From assembly GCA_003136575.1 (NCBI GenBank), contig PLEX01000170.1:28689-73451 (forward strand): a stretch of 44,763 nt of DNA, written 5' to 3'. A program made the position numbers and the translations under genes. The notes under the pieces were generated by a model. It was given only the letters and a program-made list of their open reading frames with translations. It was not told the DNA's origin and searched no databases. This stretch comes from Bryobacterales bacterium. Lineage in GTDB: Bacteria > Acidobacteriota > Terriglobia > Bryobacterales > Bryobacteraceae. Positions 25,458 to 34,562 of this stretch are shown here, one piece after another (position 1 is the first letter of the stretch; every line of letters begins with the position of its first letter).

Positions 25458-26156
25458 TCAGTACTCAGGAGACACCAGCCGGTCCAGTTCGTCAATCGGG
25501 TTCTCCAGCCGGCAAGCCGCGAGCATGGGTTTTTCGCAGATCGTCACCCGATCCGCCGCGTCCGCCACATGCGTCGCGATTTCGCGCGGGACGACGACCG
25601 CGCCGTGCCGGTCCGCATGGATCAGATCTCCTGAATTCACGCGCAGCCCGAATACGTCGACTGGTTCGCCGAATCCCTCCAGATGAGCGAAGCCGTGCGA
25701 AACCTGTACACCCGAGGCGAAGAAATGAAATCCGATGTTCGCAACCTCATCGATATCGCGTACCGTGCCATTCGTGATGACGCCCTGGCTGTCCAACGAC
25801 TTGTGAATGCTGGCGTTGACCTCGCCCCAGTAAGCTCCACCCGGTGTTGGCGAGAGATCCTCAATCACGCTGATGCGACGCCCGCGGAAAGAACGCACGT
25901 ATTCCCAATACGCTTTCCGCGAAACCGTACGCGGCTGCCGGGCGGGTTCGGCGGAAATGATGGACGCGGTGCAGGCATACCCCACGACGGGCCCCAATCC
26001 GGGGAACAGGCATCGAATGCGACAGTCGGTGACACCGGCGAGTCGCGGTCTGACCTGGAAGCTTTCCACCGCGTTGGCTATTGTCGGCGAAGAGAAGCCC
26101 CGGAGCCTGTCGAGTTCCTGCGCGGAAAGTATCGTGTTGGGAACGAAAGTGGTCAT
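25458..26156 (-). CDS. RraA-like protein (HMG aldolase/RraA superfamily)
   Basis: A 232-residue member of the RraA-like superfamily, which includes 4-hydroxy-4-methyl-2-oxoglutarate aldolases, oxaloacetate decarboxylases and the RNase E inhibitor RraA. The signature here is SQGVITNGTVRDIDEV. In aldolases the Gly-Arg-Asp of this segment (GxxxDGxxRD) binds substrate; here the first Asp is Asn, so aldolase activity is uncertain. Conserved neighbours include FASGVQVSHG and the late VNSGDLIHADRHGAVVVP. The protein could be a decarboxylase or aldolase of a degradative pathway, or an RNA-metabolism regulator. It is monocistronic, and no good ribosome-binding site is present. Confidence 0.83.
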   Translation of the reverse strand: MTTFVPNTILSAQELDRLRGFSSPTIANAVESFQVRPRLAGVTDCRIRCLFPGLGPVVGYACTASIISAEPARQPRTVSRKAYWEYVRSFRGRRISVIEDLSPTPGGAYWGEVNASIHKSLDSQGVITNGTVRDIDEVANIGFHFFASGVQVSHGFAHLEGFGEPVDVFGLRVNSGDLIHADRHGAVVVPREIATHVADAADRVTICEKPMLAACRLENPIDELDRLVSPEY

Positions 26157-26295
26157 GGCGGTTTGTCTCGAACCATCCTATGACGCCCGCGGCAGCCGGG
26201 AATCGCCAGGCACAGTCGCCGGGCCACTCCAATAAAAAGCGCCGGCGTTAACCCGGCACAGTATTTTGCGTACTTACCGGCAGAGGAAATGAGAT

Positions 26296-27231
26296 ATGAC
26301 CGGGAGAACGGTAAAACGAATCGGGGCGGTTGGATTGCTTTCGGCGGCGATGAGCCTGGGACAGGCGATACCCACGCGGGCGCAGAAGTTAGAGAGGGGG
26401 ACGTCGGCAGTCGGACTGACTCGACCGTTGGCGCCGGGCGATCAGCCTCCGGACGCCCAGCGGACGAAGAACGAGTTCCGGAATCTTCTGAATCGATATC
26501 CGCCGAGCTTGCGCGAGATATTTAAGGAAGACCCGAACTTGATGACCCTCGAACAGTATCTTAAGCCTTACCCGGCTTTGGCGAGCTACTTGTCCGAGCA
26601 TCCCGAAATCACTCTCAACCCGTCGTTCTATCTTGATGGGCTCGGGAGGGACCAGTTCAACCGTCCGCCGTCGCCGCAGCAGGATCATACAGCCGCGGTC
26701 CTCAATATTTGGGACAACGTCACCAAGGGCTTGCTGATCTTTGCGGGCTTCGGTCTGGCCATCGGGCTTATTACCTGGTTGATCCGCACGTTTCTCGATT
26801 ACCGCAGATGGCACCGGCTTTCGAGCGTTCAGGCCGACGTGCACACGAAGCTGCTGGATCGCTTCAGTTCAAGCGAGGAAATCATGGCCTATATCGCGAC
26901 GCCGGCGGGGTCTAAGTTTCTGCAGTCGGCGCCGATTTCGCTCGATACAGGTGTGAGCGCTTCCCGCAGCATGGGCGCGCCGCTGAGCCGGATCATGTGG
27001 TCGGCGCAGGCCGGAGTCGTCCTCTTTTTCGCGGGTATCGGGCTACTGTTTGCCAGCGGCCGGGCCGGTGAAGATGCTCATCTACCGCTGGAAATTATGG
27101 GGATTCTTGCAGGGGCTCTCGGAGTCGGATTTGCCGTTTCCGCCGGAGTTTCGTTTCTGCTTTCCCACAAGATGGGATTACTGGAACCGGTGCCGCAGAA
27201 ACGCCCGGCCGATGCGCCCGAGGCGCAATAG
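26296..27231 (+). CDS. Membrane protein upstream of the ECF sigma factor
   Basis: A 311-residue protein with a signal-like N-terminus (MTGRTVKRIGAVGLLSAAMSLGQAIP), an N-terminal periplasmic-type region (about residues 30-130; NLLNRYPPSLREIFKEDPNLM, YLSEHPEITLNPSFY) and three later hydrophobic segments near 145-165, 235-255 and 265-290. I do not recognise a characterised family. Good ribosome-binding site: GAGGAA at 26283-26288, seven bases from the ATG. It precedes an ECF sigma gene by 18 bases, so it may be an envelope sensor or the target of the regulon. The function is unknown. Confidence 0.7.
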   Translation: MTGRTVKRIGAVGLLSAAMSLGQAIPTRAQKLERGTSAVGLTRPLAPGDQPPDAQRTKNEFRNLLNRYPPSLREIFKEDPNLMTLEQYLKPYPALASYLSEHPEITLNPSFYLDGLGRDQFNRPPSPQQDHTAAVLNIWDNVTKGLLIFAGFGLAIGLITWLIRTFLDYRRWHRLSSVQADVHTKLLDRFSSSEEIMAYIATPAGSKFLQSAPISLDTGVSASRSMGAPLSRIMWSAQAGVVLFFAGIGLLFASGRAGEDAHLPLEIMGILAGALGVGFAVSAGVSFLLSHKMGLLEPVPQKRPADAPEAQ

Positions 27232-27249
27232 CCAAGGTAGACTAATATC

Positions 27250-27861
27250 GTGTTCCGTGAATTGACTTACAGCGATGTCAGCCGCGCCAAAGCGATTGCC
27301 GACGCAGAGGCCGTGTTCGTGATGGACGAAGAGGCTTTTCGCGGCTTCTACGACAGGAACGCTCGCGGCGTTTGGGCGTATCTTTCGCGCGTAACGGGCG
27401 ACCGGCAACTGGCGGACGACCTTCTGCAGGAAACGTTCTACCGGTTCCTGCGGGCGGCCTCTGTCGCTCCCACCGATCGCGACCGCTTCGACAGCGAAGC
27501 GCATCGGCGGAATTCGCTCTACCGCATCGCGACGAATCTCGCAAAAGACGCTCGACGCCGGAGTTTCACGCGGCCCGCGGCATCGGTGGCCGGCGACGAC
27601 GTCGAACACCTGGCCGACTGCGGACGAGGCGGCGGGGACCACGGAACGGACATCGACCGGCGAACCGACGTGAGGAGGGCCATGTTCCAGTTGCGTCCAC
27701 GGGATCGCGCGATGCTGTGGCTGGCCTATGCGGAGGGCGCGTCGCACGACGAGATTGCGGGTGTGATCGGCGTGCAGCCATCGAGCATGAAGCTGCTGCT
27801 GTTCCGGGCTCGTCGGCGCATGGCGAAGCTTCTTGGCCGTGAGGACGGAGGCGCGAAGTGA
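27250..27861 (+). CDS. ECF RNA polymerase sigma factor
   Basis: A 203-residue alternative sigma factor. Region 2 is visible as GVWAYLSRVTGDRQLADDLLQETFYRFLRA (residues 36-66) and region 4 as RDRAMLWLAYAEGASHDEIAGVIGVQPSSMKLLLFRARRRMAKLL (residues 149-193), the usual helix-turn-helix. The start is a GTG at 27250, weakly supported; the Met at 27322 (MDEEAFRGF) sits closer to region 2 and is an alternative. The stop overlaps the anti-sigma start (GTGA), giving a sigma/anti-sigma pair. The regulon is unknown, but the adjacent membrane and TIGR03435 genes are obvious candidates. Confidence 0.9.
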   Translation: MFRELTYSDVSRAKAIADAEAVFVMDEEAFRGFYDRNARGVWAYLSRVTGDRQLADDLLQETFYRFLRAASVAPTDRDRFDSEAHRRNSLYRIATNLAKDARRRSFTRPAASVAGDDVEHLADCGRGGGDHGTDIDRRTDVRRAMFQLRPRDRAMLWLAYAEGASHDEIAGVIGVQPSSMKLLLFRARRRMAKLLGREDGGAK

Positions 27862-28379
27862 GACAGATCGAATGCGCCTTTGAATCGGAAGTGGTGATGG
27901 CCGTGGTGCAGTCGCGATGGCCGGATCGTGCGGATGCGGAACTGCGCGAACACGTGAAGACGTGCGAGATCTGCGCGGATGTGGCAGCGGTCGCCGGCGC
28001 CATCGAGTGCGCGCTTGAGGAGAGTGCGGCCTGCGTGGCGTTTCCCGGCACGTTGCCGGATTCGGGTCTGGTGTGGTGGAAGGCTCAAATGCGCGCGCGG
28101 CGGGAAGCGGTTGCGGCCGCGGGTCGGCCCATCACAGCCGTTCATTTGGCCGCGTTCGCGTGTGCGGTTGGATTATTGGGAGCTTGCATCGGCGCTACGT
28201 CGAGCTGGTTTCAGGGCGCGTTGAAGTGGGCGTGGGCGGGGATTACCGGTATCGACATCAAGGCTATCGTGCCCTACGTGGCGGCGCTGATCGAGGGGCA
28301 CGGACTTCTCATCGCGTGCATGGTGGCGATGGTATTCGTTGTGCCGGTTGCGGTCTATCTTGCGATCGGCAGGGATTAG
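27858..28379 (+). CDS. Zinc-binding anti-sigma factor, membrane-anchored
   Basis: A 173-residue protein translated from a GTG overlapping the sigma stop. Near the N-terminus is the HxxxCxxC pattern (LREHVKTCEICADVA) of zinc-type anti-sigma factors, with an earlier Cys at residue 6 (IECAFES) that could complete the site. Two membrane segments follow, about 95-115 (AAFACAVGLLGACIGATSS) and 145-170 (HGLLIACMVAMVFVVPVAVYLA). This is the normal arrangement for holding an ECF sigma factor at the membrane until a signal comes. The assignment depends on the coupled gene and motif; overall similarity to known anti-sigma proteins was not tested. Confidence 0.75.
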   Translation: MRQIECAFESEVVMAVVQSRWPDRADAELREHVKTCEICADVAAVAGAIECALEESAACVAFPGTLPDSGLVWWKAQMRARREAVAAAGRPITAVHLAAFACAVGLLGACIGATSSWFQGALKWAWAGITGIDIKAIVPYVAALIEGHGLLIACMVAMVFVVPVAVYLAIGRD

Positions 28380-28432
28380 CCGGAACCTCGCGATTTCGTG
28401 AACCTTTGAATTCCGCCTGCGTAAACACCAGC

Positions 28433-29164
28433 ATGACCTTGCGGAGCTTCACACTTTTTCTGCTTGCTCTTGCTTCTTTTGCCAGTGCGCAGACGCAGTC
28501 GTTTGAGGTAGCGTCGATCAAACCGGACCTTACTGGAAGCGACAGCAGGCGCGCGGGCACCGATCCGGGCGGTAAGTTTGCCGCCGTCAATGTGAGTCTG
28601 AAGGGCTTGATCGCGTATGCATTCGGAGTCAGGGATTTTCAGGTGACGGGCGGGCCCGGCTGGCTCGATTCCGATAAATACGATATCGTCGCAAAGGCCG
28701 ACACGACGAAAGAGATGAGCCGGGATGAAGTGAAACCATACGTCCAGGCTCTGCTGGCAGACCGATTTCGGCTGAAATTTCACAGGGAGACGCGGGAAGG
28801 AACGGTCTACTCGCTCACCGTTGCGAAGAACGGCCCGAAACTGAAGGAGCACGCGAATGGCGGCGCGTCCGGTATCGGCACTTCCACCGATGCGGGAACA
28901 GCCACGATTTCAGGCACAGGCGTGACGATGGCAAGGCTGGCCGAACATTTGGGCGGACAGGCGGGTCGCCCGGTGATCGACAACACGGGCTTGAAGGGCG
29001 AATACGATTTCCGGTTGGAATGGGCCACGGAGCAGAACTCCGCATCGACCCTGCCGTCCGTTTTTACCGCCTTGCAGGAGCAACTCGGATTGAAACTGGA
29101 TTCGGCGAAGGGGCCGGTAGAGTTCATCGTCGTCGACAGCGCCGAGAGAGCTTCCGCGAATTAG
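28433..29164 (+). CDS. TIGR03435-family exported protein
   Basis: A 243-residue member of the Solibacter TIGR03435 family. It has a signal (MTLRSFTLFLLALASFASAQ) and the exact family start QSFEVASIKPDLTG. The order of family motifs is complete: NVSLKGLIAYAFGV, GGPGWLDSDKYDIVAKAD, LLADRFRLKFHRETREG, YSLTVAKNGPKLKE, DNTGLKGEYDFRLEW and VIVVDSAE-like FIVVDSAERAS. The function is unknown. It starts a tandem group of three genes after the sigma/anti-sigma pair, and there is no obvious ribosome-binding site. Tandem duplication is the likely origin. Confidence 0.92.
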   Translation: MTLRSFTLFLLALASFASAQTQSFEVASIKPDLTGSDSRRAGTDPGGKFAAVNVSLKGLIAYAFGVRDFQVTGGPGWLDSDKYDIVAKADTTKEMSRDEVKPYVQALLADRFRLKFHRETREGTVYSLTVAKNGPKLKEHANGGASGIGTSTDAGTATISGTGVTMARLAEHLGGQAGRPVIDNTGLKGEYDFRLEWATEQNSASTLPSVFTALQEQLGLKLDSAKGPVEFIVVDSAERASAN

Positions 29165-29209
29165 TGCCGGTTTGAGCGGTCTAGCACGGTTGAAGGGAGT
29201 ACTGAAACG

Positions 29210-29953
29210 ATGCGAATGCCTGGAGCATTCCTTTTTTTCCTTCTCGTGCATGGCGCAAGCGCACAGAATCCGGCGTTCGAAGTGGCGTCGATTAAGGCCA
29301 ACCAGTCGGGAGGCGGCACCAGTGCAATTCGACTGACCGCGGGCCGGGTATCGATGGAAAACGTTTCGCTGAAGAAGGTCATGCTGAATGCGTACGGTAT
29401 TCCGGACGACCGCGAATATACGATCGCCGGGCCGGCCTGGCTCACGACCGAACACTTCGATATAGAAGCAACTTTTCCGGCGGATACTCCCGTTCCGCAG
29501 GTTCGGCAAATGATCCAGGCGCTGCTGGCAGAACGATTCAAACTTGTTCTGCACAACGAGACGAGGCAACTGCCGATGTACGCGCTGGTTGTGGCCAAAG
29601 GCGGGCCGAAGATTCGGGCGGTGGAAGCCGGCCAACCCCGCACATCGGGACAACCCGGGCATTTTGAAGCTACGAGGATCGGCATGGGGAAATTCGCCGA
29701 TCTGATCGCTAAACAGGCCGGGCTGCCCGTCACCGACGCAACTGGGCTTGACGGAGTGTTCGATTTTAAGCTGGATTGGTCGCCGGAAGCCGATCTCCGG
29801 CTGGCGTCGGCGGATGGCGCGGCCGAAACGTCTGGCGGAGCTTCCATCTTTACCGCGCTTCAGGAGCAACTGGGGCTGAGGCTCGAAAGCAGGAAGGGGC
29901 CGGTAGAGGTGATGGTGGTGGATCGGATGGAAAAGACACCGACGGAAAACTGA
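29210..29953 (+). CDS. TIGR03435-family exported protein, tandem copy
   Basis: A 247-residue paralogue of the preceding gene, 45 bases downstream, with its own ribosome-binding site (GGGAG 29195-29199). The signal MRMPGAFLFFLLVHGASAQ is followed by NPAFEVASIKANQSGG. The same ordered blocks are present: NVSLKKVMLNAYGIP, PAWLTTEHFDIEATF, LLAERFKLVLHNETRQLPMYALVVAKGGPKI, VTDATGLDGVFDFKLDW and VEVMVVDRMEKTP. The divergence from its neighbour is large, so the duplication is not recent. It may bind a shared ligand or partner in the envelope; the role is unknown. Confidence 0.92.
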   Translation: MRMPGAFLFFLLVHGASAQNPAFEVASIKANQSGGGTSAIRLTAGRVSMENVSLKKVMLNAYGIPDDREYTIAGPAWLTTEHFDIEATFPADTPVPQVRQMIQALLAERFKLVLHNETRQLPMYALVVAKGGPKIRAVEAGQPRTSGQPGHFEATRIGMGKFADLIAKQAGLPVTDATGLDGVFDFKLDWSPEADLRLASADGAAETSGGASIFTALQEQLGLRLESRKGPVEVMVVDRMEKTPTEN

Positions 29954-29978
29954 AATGGCAGGGAAAGCTTCGACAGGC

Positions 29979-30515
29979 ATGACTACTTTGCGCTGGATTC
30001 TTGTTTGACGCGGCCACCTGTTTCGTTTGCATATCGGGTACCTGGGCTCGCGCCTTTGCACAGGTTCAACCCAGTTCATCGCGAGACCAGGCAACTCTCC
30101 GTTTACTCCTGACGGTAGCGATAGGCGGGGCGAAGCTCAAGCTGCCCGTCGCGGCCCCTGAGAGCAAGGATGATCCCACGTTGTGCGTCAGTATCTGTGG
30201 AGGCAAGGCGAAGATGGCAGCCACGGAGGAATCTATGCTGAGGCTGGCCGATATCCTCGGCGACCGTCTGGACCGCACGGTTGAGCAATATGGGGCTCAA
30301 GGGCGATTGCGATCTCAATCTGGAATGGGAACAGGAACATTTGGGGGAAGAATCCGTTTCATCGGTCTTCGGCGCGTTGGAGGAAGGGCTGGGGCGTTCA
30401 GGTCCAACGATCTTCACCGCTGTGAAGGATCAATTGGGGCTGATACTGGAAACGGCCGGGGGTCCGGTCGAGATTATCGTTATCGATGGGATCGCTCGAG
30501 CGACGCCGAAAATGA
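29979..30515 (+). pseudogene. TIGR03435 relic, third tandem copy
   Basis: A degraded copy. The signal-like start MTTLRWILV meets a stop at once. Fragments of the family can be read across frames: VSFAYRVP, then RFNPVHRETRQLSVYS, then (after a frame change) LTVAIGGAKLK, a poor middle part, MLRLADILGDRLDRTV, and in the next frame NMGLKGDCDLNLEWEQ and VEIIVIDGIARA. The region between VSFAYRVP and RFNPVHRE is missing most of the expected block, so there is an internal deletion as well as at least two frameshifts. This looks like genuine decay of a duplicate rather than a simple sequencing error. Confidence 0.75.
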
Positions 30516-30611
30516 TTTGGGGGTGTATTGTCAGCACAAATCTTCCTGGCCGACACATATGGTAAGCCTGGAAATCGCTGGATTACGGGTGGGCGCCGCG
30601 CCGGTGTCCAA

Positions 30612-33191
30612 TTACCAGTCCCGCGGCGGCCGGGCCTCGAAGAGCTTAGCGGGAGTCGGCGGCGCGTCGCCACTCTTGCCGAGCGCGATACGCCCCGCCA
30701 GATCCTGAATCGATGCATCGTCTGGCGCGAGCCGCAGCGCCTGGGCTACCGCGGCCTTGGCGGGATCGATTCGATCCGGCGCGGAACGCATAGTCATATC
30801 CGCCAGCGCCGCCCACGCCTCCGGACTCCGCGCTCCGTGCGCGGCAGCGGCCTCCAGGGTGCGCAGGGCATCGTCGAAGCGCTGGTGTGCGGCCAGAATC
30901 ATGCCGCGCGCCACCCACACAGCGGCGACCTCCGGCCAGGTGCGCTGCGCTTCATCGATCACGCGCAGAGCGTCCCCGGTCTTGCCGGATAATTCCAGCA
31001 CCGCCGCTTCGGTCAGCGGAATTGCGGGTTCCCTCGGCAGTGCCTTCACCGCCTGATCCAGCAGTTGCAATGCCTCCGGCGTACGGTGGTTCCGGTTGAG
31101 CAGGATCGCTTTTTGCCAGTAAAGCTCGGCGCGGGCCGGCTCGGCGCGAATTGAGAGATCGAGTGCCGCAAACGCGTCGTTCGTCTTTCCCACTGCATCC
31201 AGCATCTGCGCCCGCGCGAGGTAATAATCGGCGTTCCGGCTAGCTTCCGGAGCATGATCGAGCTGCCGGAGTCCCTCTTCGGCAGCTGCATTTGCCGAGC
31301 CCACGGCATCGCCGCGAGCGTGGAAGGTGGCGATGGCCAGATCCACATCCAGTCCGGCGGATGGTCCGCTGGCCGCGGCCGACGTCAGCAATTCCTTCGC
31401 AGGCGCATACTGCCTCGCTTCGAGCAGCGCGCGCCCATCGTCGGCCAGCACGGCCGAAGGTGGTTTCAGACCGGCAATCAGATGAGCCACTGCGGCCGCC
31501 TGGTCCATCTGGTTTTCTTCGAGCAGGAGTTTCAGATAGTGGGACTGTGCGGCCGGGTCGCCGGGATTGTCTTTGATCGCTTTCTCGACGCGCGTTCGGT
31601 AATCGGCGCGCTGTTGTTCCGGCGTCAGGCTGAGAAAATGCATCAGGTCGACCGGACCCTGCGCGGGCCGGGCCTGGCGGTAGCGTTCGAGCAGCGCTTC
31701 GGAATCGGCCGTTTCGCCGGCTTCGGCCAGAGCGTTGGCGAGATGCAGCAGCACCGTCGGCTCGCCCGGCAACTCGGCGGCTTTGCGCAAAATGCGGATG
31801 GCATCCGGCAAACGCTCCAGAGCGAGGTACGTCTGGCCCAGCCGATCCAGCACGGCGGAATCCTGCGTCTGGCTTGCGACGGCCTCCAGATCGGGCAGCG
31901 CCGCTTCGGGCTTCCCCTGCTTGTAATAGAGCGATCCACGCACCGCCCGGGCGGCTGGAAAATCCGGCTTCAAAGTGAGAGATTTATCGAGGCTTGCGAT
32001 TCCCTGCGTGGGGTCGCTCGCGCTCTGTGCCGCGCCGAGTTCGAAGAATCCCATGGCGTCGTCCGGATGTTTTGCCACGTACCATTCGAGATCGGCAATG
32101 CCAGCTTCGAATTGTCCCTGGTGGATGGTGGCGAAACCGTGTTCCCGCCGAGCTTCGTCGTCGTTCGGCGCGAGCTTCGCATAACGGCCCCAGGCCGCCG
32201 CCGCATCTTCCCACGCACCCAGTTCGTTCGCGGAAACGGCCAGAAGGCGCTGCACGTCGGCGCGCTCGGGCGCCAGTTTCGCCGCTTGCGCCAGCCACCG
32301 GATTGCCGCCTCCGGTTGGTGCAGTCCGCTTGCCACGAAGGCCAGGCTGTAGAGCACGTCCACGTTATTCGGTTGCTCGCGCAGCGCGGTTTCGAGCACT
32401 TCGCGCGCACGTTCGTTGTGGCCCGCGTAAAGCGCGACCACGCCGAGATCGTAGAGTACGTGGAAGTCCGATGGATCCGCCGCATGAGCGTGGCCCAGAA
32501 AAGTTTCAGCCTGATCGTACTGTCCGGCCTGCGCGAGCGTCCAGCCGATGGAAGAGCCGAGCGCGGCGTCGTCCTCGGTAGCTCGAGAGAAGCGGGAGAA
32601 CAGGGCGTCGGCGTCTGTCTTGTTTCCGGGAATCGAATCGAGAGCCACCAGCCGCTGAGCCGCGACATCCGGTGCGTCGCGCTGGCCCGGAGCGATGCGG
32701 TCGAGATAATTCAACGCCATAGCCGGATTTTTTTGCCGCAGCGCGGATTGCGCCAGTTGCAGGTTGGCCAGACGGTCGGCGGGGTCGAGCGAGAGCGCCT
32801 GCTGGATGGCCTCGCGCGCGCCTTTCACGTCGCCGGCCGCCAGCAGGTGCTGCGCGTATCGGGCGACGATCGTCGCATTCTTCGGTGCGACAGCCAAGGC
32901 GCGGTGGTGTTCGGCGTCGGCTTCCGTCAGTTTCTTTTCGCCGTCCAGCGCCAGGCCAAGCAGGCTGAGGGCTTCGGCGTCGGCGGGATGTATCTTCAGG
33001 TCTGCGCGGAGTGTTGCTTCGGCCGCTGCAAAATCTTCACGCTGGAGAGCCGCGTTGGCTTGTTTGAGAGCGACGTTGGCGGTGGGTTTCGCGGCAACTT
33101 TCGCTGCCGTCTGCGCCATCAAACCGACCGGCAGGAGGGTGAGCGCAAGTAACGGGGAAATTTTGGAAATTGGCTTGCGAATAACGCTCAC
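30612..33191 (-). CDS. Large exported TPR-repeat protein
   Basis: An 859-residue protein consisting almost wholly of tetratricopeptide repeats after a signal (PLLALTLLPVGLMAQ). Typical repeat cores include ALKQANAALQREDFAAAEATLRADLKIHPADAEALSLLG-type units, and YDLGVVALYAGHNERAREVLETALREQPNNVDVLYSLAFV. Further blocks follow at about 34-residue intervals to the C-terminus. Such proteins act as scaffolds; no enzyme domain is visible. It uses a GTG start at 33191, preceded by TATAAT nine bases upstream, so the mRNA may be nearly leaderless. It stands alone between the TIGR03435 relic and the IS110 relic. Confidence 0.9.
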   Translation of the reverse strand: MSVIRKPISKISPLLALTLLPVGLMAQTAAKVAAKPTANVALKQANAALQREDFAAAEATLRADLKIHPADAEALSLLGLALDGEKKLTEADAEHHRALAVAPKNATIVARYAQHLLAAGDVKGAREAIQQALSLDPADRLANLQLAQSALRQKNPAMALNYLDRIAPGQRDAPDVAAQRLVALDSIPGNKTDADALFSRFSRATEDDAALGSSIGWTLAQAGQYDQAETFLGHAHAADPSDFHVLYDLGVVALYAGHNERAREVLETALREQPNNVDVLYSLAFVASGLHQPEAAIRWLAQAAKLAPERADVQRLLAVSANELGAWEDAAAAWGRYAKLAPNDDEARREHGFATIHQGQFEAGIADLEWYVAKHPDDAMGFFELGAAQSASDPTQGIASLDKSLTLKPDFPAARAVRGSLYYKQGKPEAALPDLEAVASQTQDSAVLDRLGQTYLALERLPDAIRILRKAAELPGEPTVLLHLANALAEAGETADSEALLERYRQARPAQGPVDLMHFLSLTPEQQRADYRTRVEKAIKDNPGDPAAQSHYLKLLLEENQMDQAAAVAHLIAGLKPPSAVLADDGRALLEARQYAPAKELLTSAAASGPSAGLDVDLAIATFHARGDAVGSANAAAEEGLRQLDHAPEASRNADYYLARAQMLDAVGKTNDAFAALDLSIRAEPARAELYWQKAILLNRNHRTPEALQLLDQAVKALPREPAIPLTEAAVLELSGKTGDALRVIDEAQRTWPEVAAVWVARGMILAAHQRFDDALRTLEAAAAHGARSPEAWAALADMTMRSAPDRIDPAKAAVAQALRLAPDDASIQDLAGRIALGKSGDAPPTPAKLFEARPPRDW

Positions 33192-33200
33192 TCCACGTCG

Positions 33201-33206
33201 ATTATA
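33201..33206 (-). promoter_or_regulatory. -10 box of the TPR gene
   Basis: A perfect TATAAT on the minus strand, nine bases before the GTG start at 33191. With the usual 6-8 base gap to the first transcribed base, the transcript would begin at or a few bases before the start codon. Confidence 0.55.
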
Positions 33207-33314
33207 CCGATGGAGCAGTGTGCCCGTGCGTTTGAACCGGCCCGTTCCGTCACCAGGTCGAAATTCCGAACTTCCGAGGGTTCTTTCGAAAATTCCTCGA
33301 GTGTGGTGTTTTGG

Positions 33315-34562
33315 TCAGTCAGCGCCCTGTGCCTTAACGTCATTTTGCGCAGGAACAAAGGGCGTACGCGCTCCGGTGACGGCGACGCCCAGCTTCCCCA
33401 GTCGTCGAATATGATGGCGGATCATGCGCCGCTTCTGCGGTTCGCCCGGCAGAGGAACTTTGCGGCACTGGAAGGGTTGGTGTGTTTCCAGAACCTGGTA
33501 GATCAGCACCAGCAACGTGTGTGCGACTGCAATCAGGGCGGGTGCCTTCTTGCCTCCCGATCTGGCGGCGACACGCCAGAACTTATCTTTCCGCGAACAG
33601 TTCTTCGTGCCGCTGCCGCCCGGGCGCATTCGGTCAACGCCCCCGCAGCCACGGATTGCCTCCGGTGGTGCGGCTGTTCCTGCTTTTGCCGCGCTGATGT
33701 TGTTGCCTTCGCCGTGGGAAACTGCGTCATGTCCGCTCCCGTTTCGGCCAGGATACTGGAAGCGCTGCGGTCCTGAATGCCGGGTACAGTCTGAATCAGT
33801 TGGCGGGCTTCGTCGAGTCCCGCCTCATGAATCTTCCCGGTAATATCTCGGTCCATTTCCGCGATCTGCTCCTCGAGAAACTTCATGTCTCCAGACTGTA
33901 GCGGATCATGCGCCGACGGTGGTCGCTCATGCCCTTCCAGCGTCCGGATGATCTCGGGGATCTTCTTCTTCGCTCCCCGTTTGGCAAACTGGGCGACCTC
34001 GGCCGGTTGCGCTTTTCCTTCCAGCAAAGCGTCCAGCATCAGTTGCCCGCTCACGCCGAACACATAGGTCAGCACATTGCCCGGTTTCACGTTGGCGTCT
34101 TCCAGTACTTCTTGCACGCTGTTTTTCTCGCTTGTGGCGTCGTCCAGCAGACGCTTGCGCCGACCGGTCAGATCGCGCAGTTCGCGAATCGCCTGCGGAG
34201 CAATGAAACCGGGATGGATCATGGCGTGTCGCAACAGATGCGCCAGCCACCAGCCATCGTTATCGTCGGTCTTATGCCTCGTCGGTTCTTCACTTCCGGG
34301 GGGTGGCCAGGAAGACCTTCACGCTGCCTTCCGGCACGTTGAAGACGGGTTTCCAGTACGAGCCGGTCGACTCCGTCACCAAGTGGGCAATGCCTTCCGT
34401 CTTCAGCCGCTCCCGCAGAGATTCCAGTTCGGCGGTGACCGTTCCGAAGCGCCGCCTGGCTACCCGCGGCTCTCCGTCTAACGGTCCGGTCATGATACAT
34501 GCGGCCAGAATCTTTTTCCCCACATCGATTCCGGCACATCGTTCGATTGCTGCGCAAATCAT
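33315..34562 (-). mobile_element. IS110-family transposase relic
   Basis: Broken DEDD transposase of the IS110 family. Pieces in order: GIDVGKK and TESTGSYWKP (first frame, 34562-34290), REVKNRRG then HKTDDNDGWWLAHLLRHAMIHPG after two single-base losses near 34306 and 34280, a long central piece (APQAIRELRDLTGRRKRLL...LIQTVPGIQDRSASSILAETG), and the C-terminal FWRVAARSGGKKAPA...IRHHIRRLGKLGV. Around 33690-33720 about 30 bases are missing, which removes the conserved SWAGLCP segment, and the frame shifts there more than once. The element cannot encode a working transposase. Ends and target duplications were not found. Confidence 0.85.

Noticed and set aside
31254..33152. 632-residue ORF on the plus strand
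   Set aside because: Antisense shadow of the TPR gene; no recognisable protein.
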